DNA of 35,148 bases from Leptolyngbyaceae cyanobacterium T60_A2020_046 (lineage in GTDB: Bacteria > Cyanobacteriota > Cyanobacteriia > Phormidesmidales > Phormidesmidaceae): assembly GCA_015272155.1 (NCBI GenBank), contig JACYME010000170.1, positions 1 through 35,148 on the forward strand, given 5' to 3'. The first letter of the stretch is position 1, and every line of letters begins with the position of its first letter. The notes under the pieces are model-generated. The model saw nothing but the letters and a program-made list of their open reading frames with translations, was not told where the DNA came from and made no database searches. A program made the translations under genes and the position numbers. Shown here in pieces: positions 8,242 through 16,920 of the stretch.

Positions 8242-8295
8242 AGCCCCTCGCCCTCACCCTCAATCCCACTCCCAAAGGCAAGAAGGGTGGGGGCT
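8242..8295. repeat. imperfect GC-rich hairpin after speDE
   Basis: AGCCCC (8242-8247) pairs with GGGGCT (8290-8295), enclosing C-rich CCCTCACCCTC runs and a later GAAGGGTGGG. It resembles a degraded copy of the repeat at 940-1026. It lies 22 bases after the speDE stop codon and could act as a transcript end, although no T-tract follows. Confidence 0.4.
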
Positions 8296-8473
8296 GTTGA
8301 CTTGGCAATCAGGCCCATGCCGCAGAGGGGTCAGAAGCGGGCGCAGATGTCGCTCAATGGGTGTTCGATCAGGTGACAGAACTTGATTGACGACGACGTT
8401 GTAGGTGCTGGGTTGAAGGTTCTATGGCTTCTCGCAAAGCAATGATTCGCAGTTTTGATCCCAGTGGCTTGCC

Positions 8474-8881
8474 CTAGGGCTGGGCATCCTGCGTGGTGCA
8501 ACTGAGCACTGCATCCACGGGGCCGTAGCCCTCTGGGGCGTCGTAGCCCACCAGCGTGTCGTAGAGTGCGGAGGAGTTGCGCAGACGTTGACGGGCGATG
8601 TCGAGGGGCGTGTCATAAAACGTCAGGGTGCGCGTCACCGTCAGCGCGATCGGGGCATCGGGATTTGGCACAATCGAGCCCAACTGCTCGTAGGTAAAGG
8701 TGGTGGTGCCATCTGCCTCGGTAATGGTGATGTAGGCGCGCATCCCAAGGGGGTTGTTGCCCAGGTCTGGATCGTAGCCGCAGTAGCGGGTAGATTCCGC
8801 GATCGCCCCAGCGCTGCCCAGTGTCGTCAGCAACACCCCGCCCAAGCCGACCTGTGCCATCCTAAAAAAGCTTTTCCCCAT
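8474..8881 (-). CDS. small secreted protein, unknown function
   Basis: A 135-residue protein with a likely Sec signal peptide: a basic start (MGKSFFRMAQ), a hydrophobic core (VGLGGVLLTTLGSAG) and probable cleavage after AIAES or nearby. The mature part is acidic. It has two cysteines (RYCGYDPD near the start, SCTT near the end) that could form a disulphide, and a strand-rich middle (ITITEADGTTTFTYEQLG, ALTVTRTLTFYD). I do not recognise a family. It is divergent from the threonine aldolase gene, with 46 bp between the starts. Confidence 0.65.
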   Translation of the reverse strand: MGKSFFRMAQVGLGGVLLTTLGSAGAIAESTRYCGYDPDLGNNPLGMRAYITITEADGTTTFTYEQLGSIVPNPDAPIALTVTRTLTFYDTPLDIARQRLRNSSALYDTLVGYDAPEGYGPVDAVLSCTTQDAQP

Positions 8882-8927
8882 GACATCCTCCGTTTGAGTC
8901 GTTGGGACTGATATCCTTTAATACGCC

Positions 8928-9965
8928 ATGCAGACGATTGATTTCCGGTCAGATACCGTAACGTGGCCGACCCCAGCCATGCGCGAGGCGATGGCCGCCG
9001 CCCAAGTGGGGGATGATGTCTACGGCGAAGACCCGACGGTGATCGAGCTTGAAGCCCTGGCCGCAGAGATGCTTGGCAAGCCTGCCGGACTGTTTGTGAG
9101 CAGCGGCACCCAGGGCAACCTCATTGCGGCCCTGACCCATGCCCAGCGCGGCGACGAGGCAATTTTGGGCGAAGATGCCCACACCTTTTGTTGGGAAGCG
9201 GGGGGCATCGCCGTGCTGGGCGGCATTACGCCGCGCCCCCTGCCGACGGATCACATCGGTCGGCTAGATCTTGATCAGGTGCGGCAGGCCATTCGCGGCG
9301 ACAATCCGCACTGGCCGCGCAGCCGCCTGATTTTGACGGAAAACAGCTCTGGCGGAAACCACGGCGCGGCGATTCCGCCGGACTATTTTGCTGAACTGCG
9401 GGCGATCGCAGAGGCCCATGACCTGCGCCTGCACCTCGACGGAGCCCGTCTGTTCAATGCCACCACGGCGCTCCAGCTTGACCCGACGGAAATCACGCGC
9501 CATGTGGATTCGGTCAGCATTTGCCTGAGTAAGGGGCTGTGTGCTCCGGTGGGGTCTGTGTTGGTGGGCGATCGCGACTTCATTGCCCAGGCGCGTCGCC
9601 AACGCAAGCTGCTCGGCGGCGGGATGCGCCAGGCCGGGATTTTGGCCGCGGCGGGGCTCATTGCCCTGCGCGACATGACCCAGCGCCTGACAGAAGACCA
9701 CGATCGCGCCCAACGGCTGGCCACGGGGTTGGCCAATCTGGACGCGATCGCCATTGACCCTACCGTTGTGCAAACCAACATGGTCTTCTTTGCCCTGGCC
9801 CCAGATGCGTCCCTCAGCCCCCCCGAGGTGATTGAGAAACTTAAGGCCCACTCCGGCATTCAGCTCGGGTTTTATGGCGATCGCACCTTCCGCGCCGTCA
9901 CCCATTATTGGATTCGCGATGAGCACGTCGATGCCTTGGTGGCGGCGCTGGGCGAAATCCTCTAA
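8928..9965 (+). CDS. ltaE: low-specificity L-threonine aldolase
   Basis: A 345-residue PLP enzyme of fold type I (beta-eliminating lyase family) that cleaves L-threonine or allo-threonine to glycine and acetaldehyde. The N-terminal IDFRSDTVTWPTPAM and GDDVYGEDPTV are the family signature. The PLP-binding Asp-Gly-Ala-Arg is LHLDGARLFN (Asp171, Arg174), and the Schiff-base lysine is Lys202 in ICLSKGLCAPVGS. The length and both ends fit the family. It ends in a 4-bp overlap with the convergent glycosyltransferase gene. Confidence 0.94.
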   Translation: MQTIDFRSDTVTWPTPAMREAMAAAQVGDDVYGEDPTVIELEALAAEMLGKPAGLFVSSGTQGNLIAALTHAQRGDEAILGEDAHTFCWEAGGIAVLGGITPRPLPTDHIGRLDLDQVRQAIRGDNPHWPRSRLILTENSSGGNHGAAIPPDYFAELRAIAEAHDLRLHLDGARLFNATTALQLDPTEITRHVDSVSICLSKGLCAPVGSVLVGDRDFIAQARRQRKLLGGGMRQAGILAAAGLIALRDMTQRLTEDHDRAQRLATGLANLDAIAIDPTVVQTNMVFFALAPDASLSPPEVIEKLKAHSGIQLGFYGDRTFRAVTHYWIRDEHVDALVAALGEIL

Positions 9966-12256
9966 ACCTGGGTGATGGGAAGCGCTTTGATCCGGACGTT
10001 GCCCGTCAAAATGCGTGGGCGGAACAGCGCCCTGACCAAAAGCCAAAGCGATCGCAACTCGCCTGGGCTATCCCAGCGCTTCCACTGTCCGGGCCGACAA
10101 AACAGCAGCTCGACTAGGTGACGATGCTGCTCGACCGTGAGGGGATCAAACCGCACCTCCGCGATCGGGAAGTCACCACCGCACTCCGTCATCACCAGCC
10201 GTCCCGGCAACGTCAGCGACGCCTCCGCCAGCACCAGCGACACCGGGCGGTCTTCCCCCGGCTGAATGGGACGAATACCCCGCTGGGTCATTTCAATACG
10301 CGCCCCAACCTCAGACAGGCGATCGGTCACCCCCCACCAAGAATTGATCTGCAATGGGCTGGCATCGGAGCCAGTGCCCGTTTTTTCAATCAGGCGCACC
10401 ACTCGCCGCAGGTCAAACCAGACATCGGGCTCAGGATTCGGCACATCTAGCAAAATCAACAGAGCAATGCCCAGCATCACCAGGTTATAGGCGCTCCATA
10501 TCCAGCCCAGGCTCACGCCCTGCAAATGCTCACCGCTCCAGCCCACGCTCAGGCACCAGCCCAGGTTGCGCCACAGGCTCACCGCCGTCAGGCTGAAAAT
10601 CAGCACCAAGGGCCAACCCAAAGCCCAGTTGAACACAAAACGCTGGCTGCCCAAGCCCTTGGGGGTCACCTTAAATCCTTTGGAAAAGGGACTGATCAGC
10701 GTTTGAATCACCGTCGCAGCGAGGGGGAACACCAGCACCAGGGTGTAGACATCGTTCAGGAGGGCCGATCGCGATCGATGGTTGAGCCAGCCAAACACCG
10801 TCAACTGCACGGCATAGTAGGGCAAGAAAAAGTACAGCACCTCAGCGGTGCTCGCCCGCAGGGGAATCGCCTGCAAAAAGGTGTAGGCAAGGGGCATCAG
10901 CAAAAAGACAATGCGCGGAATGCTGCTAAACCAGTGCAGCAACCCCTCCAGATGGCCCAATCGCTGAATGAGGGTCAACCCTGGAATGGTGAGGGGGTTC
11001 GCTTCAATGAAAAATGCCTGGAGCGTGCCCTGGGCCCAGCGAATGCGCTGGGTCGCGTGGGCGGAAATGTTCTCGGCGGCGAGGCCCGCGCTCAGCTTTT
11101 CGTCGAGGTAGATGACGCGGTTGCCCTGGGCGGCCAGCTTTACCGACGTAAAGTAGTCTTCGCTAAGGGATTCGGTAACAAAGCCGCCGGTTTGTTCAAG
11201 GGCGTGGCGACGTACCACAAAGGACGTGCCCGAGCACACCACGCTGCCCGTGGCGTCGCGCATGGGTTGGATTTGGCGATAAAAGACTTCTTCATCGGGG
11301 GTGAGAATGCCCTCTAGGCCTAGGTTGCGCGCAATGGGGTCGGGGTTGTAGAAGCTCTGGGGGGTTTGCACCAGAGCCACGTTGGGATCCTGGAAAAAGC
11401 CGACGGTGCGCAGCAAGAAGTTACGGGTGGGCACAAAGTCGGCGTCAAAGGAGGCGATGAGTTCGCCGCAGGTGTGGGCGATCGCGTGATTCAGGTTGCC
11501 GGCTTTGGCGTGGCGATTGTCGGGGCGGGTGATGTATTCACAGCCCAGTTCTGCCGCGAGCGCCTTGATTTCGGGGCGGCGCGTATCATCCAACAAGTAA
11601 ACCGTCTTGTGGGGATAGTCCATTGCTTGGCAGCCAATCACCGTCCGCCGCAGGATAAACGCGGGTTCATCATAGGTGGGAATAAACACGTCCACTGGGG
11701 GACAGTAGCGCCCTGCCATCACATCGGCCTGGAGCTGATCGGCCTGGGAACGGCGATCGCCCACCCGCAACAGCAACACCAGTTGAATCGAGCTGGCCAC
11801 TAAGCCCAACATTTCCATACTCAGCAGCAGCAGGCTGAGGCTGCCATTGAGCGGATCCGTCAGATTCAGGGTGGAAAACAACCGCCACGACAGGTATCGC
11901 ACCAACAGCGTCAGCAGAATGGTGATCACCACAAAGCGCGACCAGCGCCGGGGCTGGCTGGAGGTTTTGGTAATCGCCCAGGCAATGACCGACAAAATGA
12001 CCGTTGGAGCCAGCAAATATTTGCCCGTGACCATCGGCACCTCGGCCCAGAAGGGGGGCTGGGCCTGAATGGCGGCGAGTTGCGCAAAAATCGCGTTGAT
12101 TTGGTTTTGTCCGGCAAACCAAGCGGCCACGATCGCCGCTGCCCCAAACACAATCCCAAACATGACGAAGGTGGCCCACTGGATGCGGGACTGGGCATTG
12201 ACCACCGGGGGACTCAGGGTGGGGTCAACCGCCTTGGGGGTTGAGGAAGTTGTCAT
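9962..12256 (-). CDS. cellulose synthase catalytic subunit-like glycosyltransferase (GT2)
   Basis: A 764-residue processive beta-glycosyltransferase of the BcsA type, inserted in the inner membrane. It uses UDP-glucose (by homology) to extend and export a beta-1,4-glucan. Several transmembrane helices lie in the first 165 residues. The GT2 domain then shows the substrate Asp pair (LLDDTRRPE, 223-224), DAD (271-273, SFDADFVPT), the catalytic-base motif LSEDYF (about 364-368) and QRIRW (403-407), the hallmark of cellulose-type synthases. More membrane helices follow (about 430-600). The C-terminal region (about 620-760) has the layout of a PilZ-like domain, but the c-di-GMP motif is imperfect (RRVVR, then RLSEVGA lacking the usual Asp/Asn). 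No bcsB or other cellulose-operon partner is adjacent. Confidence 0.92.
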   Translation of the reverse strand: MTTSSTPKAVDPTLSPPVVNAQSRIQWATFVMFGIVFGAAAIVAAWFAGQNQINAIFAQLAAIQAQPPFWAEVPMVTGKYLLAPTVILSVIAWAITKTSSQPRRWSRFVVITILLTLLVRYLSWRLFSTLNLTDPLNGSLSLLLLSMEMLGLVASSIQLVLLLRVGDRRSQADQLQADVMAGRYCPPVDVFIPTYDEPAFILRRTVIGCQAMDYPHKTVYLLDDTRRPEIKALAAELGCEYITRPDNRHAKAGNLNHAIAHTCGELIASFDADFVPTRNFLLRTVGFFQDPNVALVQTPQSFYNPDPIARNLGLEGILTPDEEVFYRQIQPMRDATGSVVCSGTSFVVRRHALEQTGGFVTESLSEDYFTSVKLAAQGNRVIYLDEKLSAGLAAENISAHATQRIRWAQGTLQAFFIEANPLTIPGLTLIQRLGHLEGLLHWFSSIPRIVFLLMPLAYTFLQAIPLRASTAEVLYFFLPYYAVQLTVFGWLNHRSRSALLNDVYTLVLVFPLAATVIQTLISPFSKGFKVTPKGLGSQRFVFNWALGWPLVLIFSLTAVSLWRNLGWCLSVGWSGEHLQGVSLGWIWSAYNLVMLGIALLILLDVPNPEPDVWFDLRRVVRLIEKTGTGSDASPLQINSWWGVTDRLSEVGARIEMTQRGIRPIQPGEDRPVSLVLAEASLTLPGRLVMTECGGDFPIAEVRFDPLTVEQHRHLVELLFCRPGQWKRWDSPGELRSLWLLVRALFRPRILTGNVRIKALPITQV

Positions 12257-12781
12257 GGATCTTGGGTCACACTTGACGATAGGGTAAAGGTTCAGTCACG
12301 CTTTGGCGGTGGGCAAATTCCCAAACGGTCAAAGCATTCCCGGAAAGCGAATGGGGCATTCTGTGCCCGAGTGTGCGCGATCGCCCGATGGAACACAGTG
12401 CGCCTGCTCACACTTCACGACTGGGGTCGCCTCGCCTATCGTGCCAGAGTCGCGCTGCGGTACGATGAGATGACGCTAAGAATTTGCCCGCCTCTCAGGG
12501 GACGCATTGCCCCTCAACTGGGCTGCATCGCCCTGACGACATCGGTAAGGGCTCTGCTTCCTGAGAAGCTCCTGGGACACCAGAAGGCAGAGCGGGCCGT
12601 GAGGGCAGGCCGTAAGGGCTGGGGCGAGCGCTCCTTGGCTAGAGTGGATGACAAGTCCCCGATGCTCGACGGTAGTGATACTGGATCTCAAAGGTTTTGG
12701 GGATGAATGGATGACGTGCCCTAGGTGGGTTAACCTAAGCCCAAGCGTCTAAATCCTTGAGTTTGATGCGGCCAGAACATC
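12257..12781. other. intergenic region, no gene recognised
   Basis: About 525 bp between divergent genes. The open frames here have no ribosome-binding site or protein-like composition. The part from about 12480 to 12700 is GC-rich with several short complementary runs (for example AGGGG-ACGCATTG-CCCCT), so a structured RNA is possible. I could not match it to RNase P RNA, tmRNA, SRP RNA or 6S RNA. Confidence 0.4.
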
Positions 12782-13741
12782 ATGGTTGACCCAAAACTTT
12801 TCACCCAAGCTCAGCAGGGCGACCCGGTGGCGATCGCAGCCCTGATCAACCAATCACTTCAACCCCTTGGGGTGTGGGCGCGGGCAATACGGCAGGATGC
12901 GACCCTGCACATTGAGCTAGAGGGGGCTCAAGCGCCGGAGCCGGCGGGGGTGTTGCCACGACTCACCCAGGGAATGCGCCAGCTCTCGCCCCGTGGAATT
13001 GCCCAGGTCTATGTTTTTGGCTTTGTGCTGCGGGAAATCCAGCCCGCGTGGCGGCGCGGGATTGAGCTGGGCGTCGCAGCGGGGGGCGATCGCGCAACGG
13101 CGGAACTCGATCCCCCGAATCTGTCACCGCTGACGATGCCAAATCCTCCGGCGCGATCGCGGGTCACGGTGGGGCAGGGGGGGCAGCGCCGGGCGAAACG
13201 CCGCAAGCCGTTTGTGATCAAGGCGTCAGACTTTGAGCCGATGAAGACGGCGGTGATTCTGGCGATCGCGGTGTACGGCTGTCTCGGTGCTTTGAATCCG
13301 AGCTATGATGGCCCCTTTTTCTGGATTCATTTCCCGAATCTCGCCATTCATGAAACGGGGCATTTGCTGTTTATGCCCTTTGGCTGGTTTTTGTTTGTGC
13401 TGGGCGGGTCGCTGACGCAAATCCTCTTTCCGGCGGCGTTTACAGTGTATTTTTTCAAAACCCAGCAGCGGTTTGCCAGTGCCGTCACCCTGTTTTGGAC
13501 GGGGCAGAATTTTATGGACGTGGCGGTCTACATTCGCGATGCACCCGTGCGTCTGCTGCCCCTCATAGTGGACAACATCGACGCCCACGACTGGTGGCAA
13601 TTGCTGAGCGTGATGGGCCGTTTGAATGAGGCTGGCGCGATCGCGAATTGCGTTCACGGCCTGGGCGTCGTGATTTACCTGGTGTCCGTGGGGGCGGGGC
13701 TAGTCTTTGCCCGTAAGGCGGCTACGGCAGCGTTTCGTTGA
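12782..13741 (+). CDS. membrane protein with HETGH motif fused to a cyanobacterial N-terminal domain
   Basis: A 319-residue protein in two parts. Residues 1 to about 105 begin FTQAQQGDPVAIAALINQSL and resemble a soluble domain found at the N-terminus of various cyanobacterial proteins. A basic, Pro-rich linker (about 115-148) follows. Residues about 155-315 are hydrophobic with several membrane segments and contain HETGH (near residues 190-194, after FPNLAIHE). HExxH normally marks zinc metallopeptidases; its placement in a membrane helix region is reminiscent of M50-type proteases. No second ligand motif typical of S2P proteases (such as NxxPxxxxDG) is obvious, so catalysis is uncertain. The 3' end overlaps the convergent helicase gene by 20 bp. 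Confidence 0.7.
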   Translation: MVDPKLFTQAQQGDPVAIAALINQSLQPLGVWARAIRQDATLHIELEGAQAPEPAGVLPRLTQGMRQLSPRGIAQVYVFGFVLREIQPAWRRGIELGVAAGGDRATAELDPPNLSPLTMPNPPARSRVTVGQGGQRRAKRRKPFVIKASDFEPMKTAVILAIAVYGCLGALNPSYDGPFFWIHFPNLAIHETGHLLFMPFGWFLFVLGGSLTQILFPAAFTVYFFKTQQRFASAVTLFWTGQNFMDVAVYIRDAPVRLLPLIVDNIDAHDWWQLLSVMGRLNEAGAIANCVHGLGVVIYLVSVGAGLVFARKAATAAFR

Positions 13742-16460
13742 CCGGAAAGCGGTTCATCCAGGCGACGGCTTGGCGGGCGGTGTTTTTGAGGGTGGCGGGC
13801 AGGTGGGGTACGTGGGGAATTTGCGACAGCACATCCAGGGTGCGGCGCAGCACGCGCACCACATCGCCCTCGTCGAGGCTGGTATTGCGGCAGAGTTCTG
13901 CCCAGTCGCCGTGATCGCCCTCCGAGTCTTCGGCCTTGGGAGTTGGCGCAAACCCGGCGGTAGTGTGTGTGCCCTTCTGTTCGGCCTCGGCCCCCATTTC
14001 GGCCCAGCGCTCCACAAGCCCAATCAGCTCGTACTCTTGCCACACCGGGAACATCACCTGCTGCCGCCGCTGCTGTTGAAATAGTTCGCGCCGCAGCCCT
14101 CGCAAGCCTTCGAGGGCGTGCTCCACGGAGACGGAAGGCTCGTAGCGTGTCCAGGTATCAGGGCGGGTGGTTTCGGTGACTAGGGCGGCACAGGCGGCGG
14201 CTAACTGCGACGGCGTGAGAGGGTCTAGCTCGCCAGAGGCCAGGGCAAGCCCGAGCCATAGCTCGTTGTCGCCACGGATGGCAGCGGCAATTTCCCCAAG
14301 CTCTGTGGGGGTGTGGTCGGCGGTGAGGCCACCAAAATGTTCGAGCACGGCCATGATGCTGACAAATTCTTGCCAGTAGCGATCGGCGGAGTTGGCCAGG
14401 GCGTGGAGCCGCTCCTCCAGTTCCGCTTCCATGCGCTGGAGCCGTCGCCGCTGTTTAAGCAACAGTTTAGGATTGCCAAACTGTCGTGCCGGGTGAGCGG
14501 CGATGCGATCTTCAACGGCCTGCACCCGGGCAAGCTGGTCTTTGACTTCGGGGGCAATGCTTTCGAGGGGCGGCGGCTGGGGAATGGCGCGGGCGATCGC
14601 GGCGGTTTTGTCATCCCCCTTGCGGTGTTGTCCGGGCTTGGGGGGCATGTCCGCAGGGAGCGTGAGGTGATCCACCGCTACCAGGCGTGGATATTCCGCA
14701 TGGAGCCCCACCACATCCGACACTGTGACCACGTACCACTGGTTCTGCTTGGTGAGGCAAATCAGATAGGGAAACTGACCGCTGCCGTGGACCTTGGTGA
14801 CGATGGTGGCGGGAATGGGGTCTGATACGGGGATGTGCTTGCCCTTGAGGGATAGGGTGGTGCCCGCGATCGCGAAGGCCAGAGCAGTGCCCATGTCGCT
14901 TACCAAAACTTCGGCGGCTTGGTGTTGCAGGGTTTTGAGCAGGCGTTTTTCTTCCCGAAGGCGTTCTCGCAGCTTTTCATAGTCGGCGACGATTTCCTCA
15001 TCAAAGTCGATGGTTTGGGCACGCTGATGCTCGATTTGATACTTGAGGGTGTCGATCGCCGCCTGCTGGGGCGCAAGGTGCAGGTTTGCGAGATATTGCC
15101 CAAAGCTGCGCTCAATCAGCGATCGCGCCTCCTCTAGGCTGTGGCGTTGCAGCAGGTTGAGCACCATGCCATAGCTGGGGGTAAACTGGCTGACCAATGG
15201 ATCTGGCCCCACCGTCGCCAGGTAAGCCGCCTCCTTGGCCCCCTCAAAGGGTGACTCCACCGTGACGACGTGGCCGATGTCATCCATCCCGCGACGGCCC
15301 GCCCGCCCCGACATCTGCAAAAATTCCGACGCCATCAGCAACCGATGGCCGGTATCCGTCCGCTTCGACAGGCTAGAAATGACCGTGGTGCGGGCGGGCA
15401 TGTTGATCCCAGCGGCGAGGGTTTCCGTGGCGAATACCACTTTGATCAACCCCTGCTGAAACAGTTCTTCCACCAGGCTCTTCCATGCCGGCAAAATTCC
15501 CGCATGGTGGGCGGCAATGCCGCGATAGAGGGGCTCTACTTGACCTTCCCGAGCCGCTTCAGGGTTCCACGTTAGAAACTCGTCGATGTAGCGCTTGAGC
15601 AGCGCAGCCTCTTGCTCGTTCACCAAGGGCAGGTGACCCATCTCTTGCACCGCGCGATCGCACCCCCGGCGGCTAAAGATGAAATAAATCGCAGGCAGCA
15701 TATTCCGCTGCTGCAACTGCCCCACCACGTAGGGAATGCCCAGCGCATCCTTGCGACTGTGCCGTCCACGCTGGGCTGCACCCTTGGGGCTCCGTTGCTT
15801 AAGGCGCGGGTTCAGCCGCTGACCACCTTGATCCAACAGCGGAAACAAGCCCTTGCTATTGCAATAGTGAAACTCCAGCGGAACGGGGCGAAAGTCGGAA
15901 TAGATGAGCTTGGTGGGGCCATGCACCCGGCTCAGCCAGTCCGTGAGCTGATCGCCGTTTTCCACCGTGGCCGACAGCGCCAACACCTGAATTTCCCGAG
16001 GACAGTAGATAATCGACTCTTCCCAAACGGTGCCACGTTGACGATCATTCATGTAGTGGCATTCGTCGAGTACCACCGCTTCCACATCCTGGAGCGAGGT
16101 GCCGACTTCGCCGATGCGCGTGCCATAGAGCATGTTGCGAAAGATTTCCGTGGTCATCACCACAATGGGGGCATCCCGATTGATAGCAATGTCTCCGGTC
16201 AGCAGCCCGACCTTCTCAGGGCCAAACTGGTCGCGAAAGTCGCGCAGCTTTTGATTAGAAAGCGCCTTGAGGGGAGTGGTGTAAAACACCCGCTTATTTT
16301 GGGCGAGGGCGCGGTAGATGGCATATTCCCCAATCAGGGTTTTGCCAGACCCGGTGGGAGCACAAACGACAACAGACTGCCCGGCATCCAGTGCTTTCAC
16401 TGCATCGTGCTGAAAATCATCAAGGGGAAACGGAAACAGCTCGGCTGGGTCAAGAAGCAC
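13722..16460 (-). CDS. Ski2/Mtr4-like DExH-box RNA helicase
   Basis: A 912-residue ATP-dependent helicase. The N-terminal RecA domain has the Q-like start FPLDDFQHDAV, Walker A APTGSGKT (34-41), the DECHYM box (about 132-137, the DExH motif II) and LALSATVEN (motif III). The second RecA domain has VFATETLAAGINMPARTTV and QMSGRAGRRGMD (motif VI). The C-terminal third resembles the arch/DSHCT part of the Ski2/Mtr4/Dob1 group (for example the coiled-coil-like RLREEKRLLKTLQHQ and the end LEEVHALANS-type helices). Such cyanobacterial proteins are thought to act in RNA processing or turnover; substrates are unknown. The start at 16460 places the first motif at the usual distance. It converges on the HETGH gene. 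Confidence 0.92.
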   Translation of the reverse strand: MLLDPAELFPFPLDDFQHDAVKALDAGQSVVVCAPTGSGKTLIGEYAIYRALAQNKRVFYTTPLKALSNQKLRDFRDQFGPEKVGLLTGDIAINRDAPIVVMTTEIFRNMLYGTRIGEVGTSLQDVEAVVLDECHYMNDRQRGTVWEESIIYCPREIQVLALSATVENGDQLTDWLSRVHGPTKLIYSDFRPVPLEFHYCNSKGLFPLLDQGGQRLNPRLKQRSPKGAAQRGRHSRKDALGIPYVVGQLQQRNMLPAIYFIFSRRGCDRAVQEMGHLPLVNEQEAALLKRYIDEFLTWNPEAAREGQVEPLYRGIAAHHAGILPAWKSLVEELFQQGLIKVVFATETLAAGINMPARTTVISSLSKRTDTGHRLLMASEFLQMSGRAGRRGMDDIGHVVTVESPFEGAKEAAYLATVGPDPLVSQFTPSYGMVLNLLQRHSLEEARSLIERSFGQYLANLHLAPQQAAIDTLKYQIEHQRAQTIDFDEEIVADYEKLRERLREEKRLLKTLQHQAAEVLVSDMGTALAFAIAGTTLSLKGKHIPVSDPIPATIVTKVHGSGQFPYLICLTKQNQWYVVTVSDVVGLHAEYPRLVAVDHLTLPADMPPKPGQHRKGDDKTAAIARAIPQPPPLESIAPEVKDQLARVQAVEDRIAAHPARQFGNPKLLLKQRRRLQRMEAELEERLHALANSADRYWQEFVSIMAVLEHFGGLTADHTPTELGEIAAAIRGDNELWLGLALASGELDPLTPSQLAAACAALVTETTRPDTWTRYEPSVSVEHALEGLRGLRRELFQQQRRQQVMFPVWQEYELIGLVERWAEMGAEAEQKGTHTTAGFAPTPKAEDSEGDHGDWAELCRNTSLDEGDVVRVLRRTLDVLSQIPHVPHLPATLKNTARQAVAWMNRFPVNETLP

Positions 16461-16506
16461 TGGACGCCTATCACATATAGAACACGCTTATTCTATTGTG
16501 TCTTAC

Positions 16507-16740
16507 CTAACTGTCTTGCAAGTCGGAGAGCGAGAGTCGCTTGGTGAGGATGCGCAGAATCTGCCCTGGATGGGGCGTGGGCAGCGGTGGCGACCAGGTC
16601 ATGGCCTCGGCATAGCCCAGTCGATGCTGGGTGTAAATGAAGTTTTCGACCGCTTGGGGGCTGCCGACGACAAGGATACGAATGCTATCTGGCCCAGGTG
16701 CGGCAGGCACCTGAACCACCGGAGGAGTGGAATGGGTCAT
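16507..16740 (-). CDS. small conserved-type cyanobacterial protein
   Basis: A 77-residue protein with a Pro-rich N-terminus (residues 1-18), then DSIRILVVGSPQAVENFIYTQH and a basic segment (ILRILTKRLSLS). The SIRILVVGS strand followed by a helix suggests a small alpha/beta fold. I recall similar short proteins in many cyanobacteria, all of unknown function. It lies upstream of the helicase gene on the same strand, 46 bp before its start, so the two may be co-transcribed. Confidence 0.7.
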   Translation of the reverse strand: MTHSTPPVVQVPAAPGPDSIRILVVGSPQAVENFIYTQHRLGYAEAMTWSPPLPTPHPGQILRILTKRLSLSDLQDS

Positions 16741-16920
16741 GGTTGTAAAGACGGAAGGGCGAAATGGTCGAGACGCGATCGCGCCTCTTTATAATGCCCG
16801 CTTGCCGGACAAATGTCAATTCACTCTGTTTAGCCTGGGAAAATCCAGGATGGAGAACTGTCACACGTACTGGACGGGGGGTTGAAAGGTTTTCCAAGAT
16901 GGTGGATACCCTCTCCAAGC

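Noticed and set aside
9264-10046. 260-codon open frame opposite threonine aldolase
   Set aside because: Antisense to a strongly supported PLP enzyme; composition is not protein-like.
10526-11317. 263-codon open frame on the plus strand, opposite the cellulose synthase-like gene
   Set aside because: Shadow of a GC-rich coding region; the product is rich in Gln, His and Gly without a fold pattern, while the opposite strand has clear GT2 motifs.
12480-12700. Known structured RNA (RNase P RNA, tmRNA, SRP RNA, 6S RNA)
   Set aside because: None of the conserved sequence blocks of these RNAs could be matched; left as unassigned intergenic DNA.
15612-16547. 311-codon open frame on the plus strand within the helicase gene
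   Set aside because: Antisense shadow; the minus strand carries the helicase motifs DECH and APTGSGKT in the same bases.
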